Part shown: positions 13,715 through 16,388 of the stretch, in pieces | Layout: every line of letters begins with the position of its first letter | Numbering within the stretch: the first letter of the stretch is position 1 | Source of the DNA: an uncultured Mycoplasmatota bacterium | Lineage (GTDB): Bacteria; Bacillota_I; Bacilli_A; RF39; UBA660 | Length of the DNA: 16,388 nucleotides | Assembly: GCA_900544625.1 (NCBI GenBank) | Contig: UQVR01000024.1 | Coordinates: forward strand, 1 to 16,388 | Direction of reading: 5' to 3' | The notes under the pieces: model-generated | The model's input: only the letters and a program-made list of their open reading frames with translations | What the model was told of the DNA's origin: nothing | Databases searched by the model: none | Translations under genes and position numbers: made by a program

Positions 13715-14880
13715 AAAAAATAATTAAATTTGTTTTGTTTTTATTATTAATTATTCCTACATCTACCCTAGCCTTATCTAAAGACTATAACGATTATGTT
13801 GGAAAATACTATAATATTAAAAATGATGAAAAAGTAAATATATACTTATTTTACAGTAAAATATGCCCTCATTGTCAAAAAGAAGAAAAATATTTTGAAA
13901 CTTTAAAAGAAAAATATCAAGATAAAATAAATATTTATACCTATGAAGTTACAGAAAATAAAACAAACAACGAAATAATGAAAAGTTTAAAAAAAGAATT
14001 AAAAGAAAATAGTCAAGGAGTTCCCTTTACTATTATAGGTTCTAAAACTTTTTTAGGCTATGATGAATCATTAAATGAAAGAATAGAAAATACTATAGAA
14101 TCATACCTAGATGAAAATACTAAAACAAACAATACATATACAATACCAATATTAGGTAAAATTGAAGCTAAAAATGCTAGTATTATTTTAATTGCGATAA
14201 TATTAGGTTTTATTGATGGATTTAATCCATGTGCCATGTGGATTTTACTACTTTTAATTAACATGTGTATATCAATTAAAGATAAGAAGAAAATGTTAAT
14301 AGTTTGTTTAACGTTCATTATAACCTCTGGTATAATTTATTTTCTATCTATGCTTGGAATAGGTTTCATATTGGACTTAACTACCATTTCCTATATAAGA
14401 AATATAATTGCCATTTTAGCTATTATTCTAGGAATATATAATCTTTATACATATTTAAAAACCAGAAAACAAACTGGATGTCATGTAGTAAAAAAAGAAA
14501 AAAGAAAAACAATAATTACTAAAATCAACAATATTTTAAATAACAAAAACACTCTATTAATGTTCGGGGGTACAATTATCTTAGCAACATCGGTTAGTTT
14601 AGTTGAAATGGCATGTTCACTTGGATTTCCTACAATATTCTTAGAATTATTATCTATAAATAACATTCATAGTTTTCTTAAAGTTACATATCTATTAATC
14701 TATATCCTATTTTACTTAATAGATGATATTATAGTATTATTTTTATCAATAAAAGCATTTGAAACAAAAGGAATTAGTACTAAATATAATAAATATGTTC
14801 ACTTAATCGGAGGACTCATAATGATTTTAATGGGAGTTCTTCTCATATTCAAACCAGAATGGATAATGTTTAATTTTTAA
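13711..14880 (+). CDS. Extracytoplasmic thioredoxin fused to a CcdA/DsbD-like membrane domain
   Basis: The 389-residue protein has a signal/anchor (about 5-22) and a thioredoxin-like domain outside the cell with CPHC (52-55) and cis-Pro P105 in GVPFTIIG. A membrane domain of about six helices follows (about 156-180, 193-213, 215-247, 281-303, 322-347, 363-381). Two cysteines in the usual CcdA/DsbD positions stand out: C174 in GFNPCAMW and C302 in VEMACSLGFP, one in helix 1 and one in helix 4. In DsbD/CcdA this pair carries electrons across the membrane. The domain order (Trx first, then CcdA) differs from E. coli DsbD, where the C-terminal domain is the thioredoxin. Likely target: reduction or isomerisation of disulfides in exported proteins. 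Confidence 0.85.
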   Translation: MKKIIKFVLFLLLIIPTSTLALSKDYNDYVGKYYNIKNDEKVNIYLFYSKICPHCQKEEKYFETLKEKYQDKINIYTYEVTENKTNNEIMKSLKKELKENSQGVPFTIIGSKTFLGYDESLNERIENTIESYLDENTKTNNTYTIPILGKIEAKNASIILIAIILGFIDGFNPCAMWILLLLINMCISIKDKKKMLIVCLTFIITSGIIYFLSMLGIGFILDLTTISYIRNIIAILAIILGIYNLYTYLKTRKQTGCHVVKKEKRKTIITKINNILNNKNTLLMFGGTIILATSVSLVEMACSLGFPTIFLELLSINNIHSFLKVTYLLIYILFYLIDDIIVLFLSIKAFETKGISTKYNKYVHLIGGLIMILMGVLLIFKPEWIMFNF

Positions 14881-14907
14881 GACAAAATACATATTTTATG
14901 TTAAAAT
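14879..14907 (+). promoter_or_regulatory. Possible promoter before the nucleotidase-CYTH pair
   Basis: AAGACA (14879-14884), a 17-base spacer and TGTTAAAAT, an extended -10 with one mismatch (14899-14907). The -10 lies in the loop of the surrounding 15-base inverted repeat. The -35 is weak, so readthrough from the redox operon is an alternative. Confidence 0.4.
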
Positions 14908-14921
14908 AAAATATGTATTTT
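14884..14921. repeat. Perfect 15-base inverted repeat
   Basis: AAAATACATATTTTA (14884-14898) and its exact complement (14907-14921) flank the 8-base TGTTAAAA. It begins four bases after the stop of the membrane redox gene and ends six bases before the GGAGG ribosome site of the next gene. It could end the redox operon, act as an operator, or form an AU-only mRNA hairpin at the ribosome site. Confidence 0.7.
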
Positions 14922-14935
14922 ATATGGAGGACTAA

Positions 14936-15508
14936 ATGAAAAAACGAATAATGGTAGATATGGATGATTGTATTACAACTGGAGGATTCTTACACCTTAT
15001 CAACAAATATTTAAATACTAATTATACCGAAAATGATTTTGATGAATTTTATATGCAAAATATCATTCCAGACAAAGATAAGTTTTTTAAATGGTTTCAA
15101 AATTATAACATGTACGATTATTGTTATTTAATAGAAGATGTATATGAAGTTTTAGAAAAACTAAGTAAAGAATATGAAATATTTATTGGCACCTCTTACA
15201 TTATACCTGAAATATTAGATGAAACATCTTTTTTACTACCTCAAAAATATGATTTTTTAAGAAAAACATTGCCATTTATAAACCCTCATAACTTTATTTT
15301 TTTAGGAAATAAATCCGTATTAAATTGCGATATCAAAATCGATGATAGATTAGATAATTTAAATGGTGCTAAAACCAAAATATTATTTACAGCATTTCAT
15401 AACAAAAAAATTAGTGAAAAAAATTTAAAAAAACAAGGAATAAAAAGAGTTAATAATTGGAAAGAAATAGAACAATTACTATTAAAAGAAGGAGTAACTA
15501 CAAAATGA
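14936..15508 (+). CDS. HAD-fold 5'-nucleotidase (NT5C/deoxyribonucleotidase-like)
   Basis: Members of this family hydrolyse 5'(3')-(deoxy)nucleoside monophosphates with Mg2+. The 190-residue protein has HAD motif I DMDDCIT with the nucleophile D8 and general acid D10, motif II GTSYI (S/T at 86-87), K126 in FLGNKSVL and motif IV IDDRLDNL (D136, D137). A small alpha-helical cap lies between motifs I and II. Motif I carries CIT where the family usually has VL.D, so the substrate may differ. GGAGG is five bases before ATG 14936. The stop overlaps the start of the CYTH gene (ATGA). Assignment to the NT5C group rests on the length, the DMDD opening and the C-terminal layout. Confidence 0.75.
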   Translation: MKKRIMVDMDDCITTGGFLHLINKYLNTNYTENDFDEFYMQNIIPDKDKFFKWFQNYNMYDYCYLIEDVYEVLEKLSKEYEIFIGTSYIIPEILDETSFLLPQKYDFLRKTLPFINPHNFIFLGNKSVLNCDIKIDDRLDNLNGAKTKILFTAFHNKKISEKNLKKQGIKRVNNWKEIEQLLLKEGVTTK

Positions 15509-16134
15509 ATGAACCAACAGAAATAGAATTAAAATATTTAGTAAAAAGCAATTTTGATTTATCTGATTTAATTTTATATTTAAGATCAAATGGCTTTAAT
15601 GCTACCAGTATCAAATTTGTAATTAATGAAGATTATTACTTTGATACCCCAAACAAAGATTTATTAAAAAATGGCGGATCATTAAGAATCCGAAAAACAA
15701 AAAAAGGACCAATTAAAGGAACATTTAAATATCCACTAGATAATAATGATGTTTATACTAAACGTATAGAAATTGAAAAAACACTAACAGAAAATTTATA
15801 TACAGAATTAATGAATAGATTTAATGATTTACAATATGATTTAAACAGTCTTTGTCCTTTTCCAGTTTTAAAAATAAATAATCAAAGACAAGAAATAACC
15901 TTAACTAAAGATAACAGTTGTGTAGTGGTAGCTTTTGACACTATAATTTATGACAACCAAAAACAAGAACATATGCTAGAAATCGAATTAAAAGAGGGAC
16001 CAAATCCAAATATTTTAATTGAAATAGATAAATTAATTCAAGAAAGATTTAATTTAGAATTAACTAAACAAAGTAAATATCAAAGAGGTATTGAACAAAC
16101 AAAATTAGTTATTTTAACACGAAAACACTCTTAA
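15505..16134 (+). CDS. CYTH-domain phosphatase (YjbK / triphosphatase-like)
   Basis: CYTH proteins form a tunnel that binds triphosphate compounds and divalent metals; members are thiamine or inorganic triphosphatases, and some are adenylate cyclases. The 209-residue protein shows the ExExK signature E6-I-E8-L-K10, then YYFDT (44-48), RIRK (61-64), K75, KRIEIE (87-92), EIELKEG (159-165) and the C-terminal KSKYQRG (189-195). All main charged positions look intact. The start ATG 15505 overlaps the nucleotidase stop, with AAGGAG ten bases upstream; an earlier in-frame ATG lies deep within the upstream gene and has no ribosome site. Pairing with a nucleotidase suggests joint removal of nucleotide-like phosphates, an inference. 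Confidence 0.85.
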   Translation: MNEPTEIELKYLVKSNFDLSDLILYLRSNGFNATSIKFVINEDYYFDTPNKDLLKNGGSLRIRKTKKGPIKGTFKYPLDNNDVYTKRIEIEKTLTENLYTELMNRFNDLQYDLNSLCPFPVLKINNQRQEITLTKDNSCVVVAFDTIIYDNQKQEHMLEIELKEGPNPNILIEIDKLIQERFNLELTKQSKYQRGIEQTKLVILTRKHS

Positions 16135-16178
16135 AAAAGGATTTTCGTGTTAAAAATGTGCATTTTTTATATTTTTTT
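16112..16178 (+). terminator. Inverted repeat and T-rich end of the CYTH operon
   Basis: A perfect 14-base inverted repeat (16112-16125 with 16142-16155) straddles the stop codon, which lies in the loop. No T-run follows the arm directly. A second small hairpin AAAAAT/ATTTTT (16152-16157 with 16162-16167) is followed by T-rich DNA to 16178. Together they probably end transcription, but the form is not canonical. Confidence 0.45.
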
Positions 16179-16190
16179 ACCTAGGAAGGC

Positions 16191-16219
16191 TTGAATTATT
16201 AAAAAAAGTTTGCTATACT
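16191..16219 (+). promoter_or_regulatory. Promoter of tRNA-Gly
   Basis: TTGAAT (16191-16196), a 17-base spacer and TATACT (16214-16219). The predicted start near 16226 is about 13 bases before the mature tRNA end. Confidence 0.75.
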
Positions 16220-16238
16220 AAAAAAGTAATTGCGAAAT

Positions 16239-16312
16239 GCAGGTGTAGTTTAATGGTAGAATAAGAGCCTTCCAAGCTCCTGACGTGAGTTCGATTCTCA
16301 TCACCTGCTCCA
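16239..16312 (+). tRNA. tRNA-Gly (anticodon UCC)
   Basis: The 74-base gene includes an encoded CCA. The acceptor stem GCAGGTG/CACCTGC is perfect. The D stem is GTTT/GAAT with two G-U pairs, the anticodon loop is CTTCCAA with TCC at 16271-16273, and the T arm has TTCGATT. The anticodon stem AGAGC/GCTCC has an A-C mismatch at its top (27-43), which may be tolerated. UCC reads GGA and, by wobble, other glycine codons. Confidence 0.97.
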
Positions 16313-16323
16313 GAAGCAAAAAT

Positions 16324-16341
16324 CGTCGCACCAAAGCGATG
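16324..16341 (+). other. Hairpin in the tRNA trailer
   Basis: CGTCGC (16324-16329) pairs with GCGATG (16336-16341, one G-U) around ACCAAA, between the CCA end and the terminator. It is probably trailer RNA removed during tRNA processing; no other role is visible. Confidence 0.35.
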
Positions 16342-16350
16342 TTAATGATT

Positions 16351-16378
16351 AAATCAATCAGAAATGATTGATTTTTTT
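16351..16378 (+). terminator. Intrinsic terminator after tRNA-Gly
   Basis: A perfect 10-bp stem (16351-16360 with 16365-16374) with a GAAA tetraloop is followed by a T-run to 16378. Confidence 0.88.
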
Positions 16379-16388
16379 GTCGTTTAAG

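Noticed and set aside
1..16388. Mycoplasma-type genetic code (TGA as Trp)
   Set aside because: Trp codons in leuS and other genes are TGG, and TGA ends genes in ATGA overlaps at 13711-13714 and 15505-15508.
1..16388. CRISPR arrays, insertion sequences or prophage genes
   Set aside because: No regularly spaced direct repeats, transposase or integrase motifs were seen; composition is even throughout.

Overview
This is a very AT-rich bacterial chromosome segment from a low-GC Firmicutes-type organism. Evidence: sigma-A-like promoters (TTGAAT-17-TATAAT type), strong GGAGG ribosome sites, a T-box leader, a YtxG/YtxH-type pair, a Cse60-type sporulation protein and a MurE with a DNPR motif, so the cell makes peptidoglycan. 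Trp is encoded by TGG, and genes end at TGA inside ATGA overlaps, so this is the standard bacterial code and not the Mycoplasma code. A Bacilli / Erysipelotrichia / RF39-like lineage fits; I cannot name a species.

Layout. 1-85: tail of a plus-strand gene and a shared bidirectional terminator. 83-2345 (minus): lipoprotein, acidic disordered protein, DUF948/YtxG-like and YtxH-like genes, an envelope-type operon of tightly coupled genes. 2346-2647: no protein gene, but a well-formed small-RNA locus on the plus strand (tandem Spo0A-box-like TGTCGA(A/G) repeats, promoter, hairpin with a bulged ACCUCC, U-run terminator). 2648-3770: trmB (minus), a small coiled-coil gene (plus) and cse60 (minus). 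3845-6867 (minus): promoter, leucine T-box, a small membrane protein and leuS. 6845-10402 (minus): trpS and a GH31 glycosidase. 10403-10853: long intergenic region with a candidate structured RNA. 10854-16134 (plus): murE; then cysteine desulfurase, cytosolic thioredoxin and a thioredoxin-CcdA/DsbD-like membrane protein; then a 5'-nucleotidase-like HAD protein and a CYTH phosphatase. 16191-16378: promoter, tRNA-Gly(UCC) and terminator.

How the parts work together. LeuRS synthesis is set by uncharged tRNA-Leu through the T-box, which also controls a membrane protein of unknown function. The three overlapping genes at 12355-14880 look like a route carrying electrons from a cytosolic thioredoxin, through two membrane cysteines, to an extracytoplasmic CPHC thioredoxin domain, next to a sulfur-mobilising enzyme. 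The most unusual element is the small-RNA locus near 2475-2636, whose upstream repeats resemble tandem 0A boxes and whose exposed segment is complementary to Shine-Dalgarno sequences.
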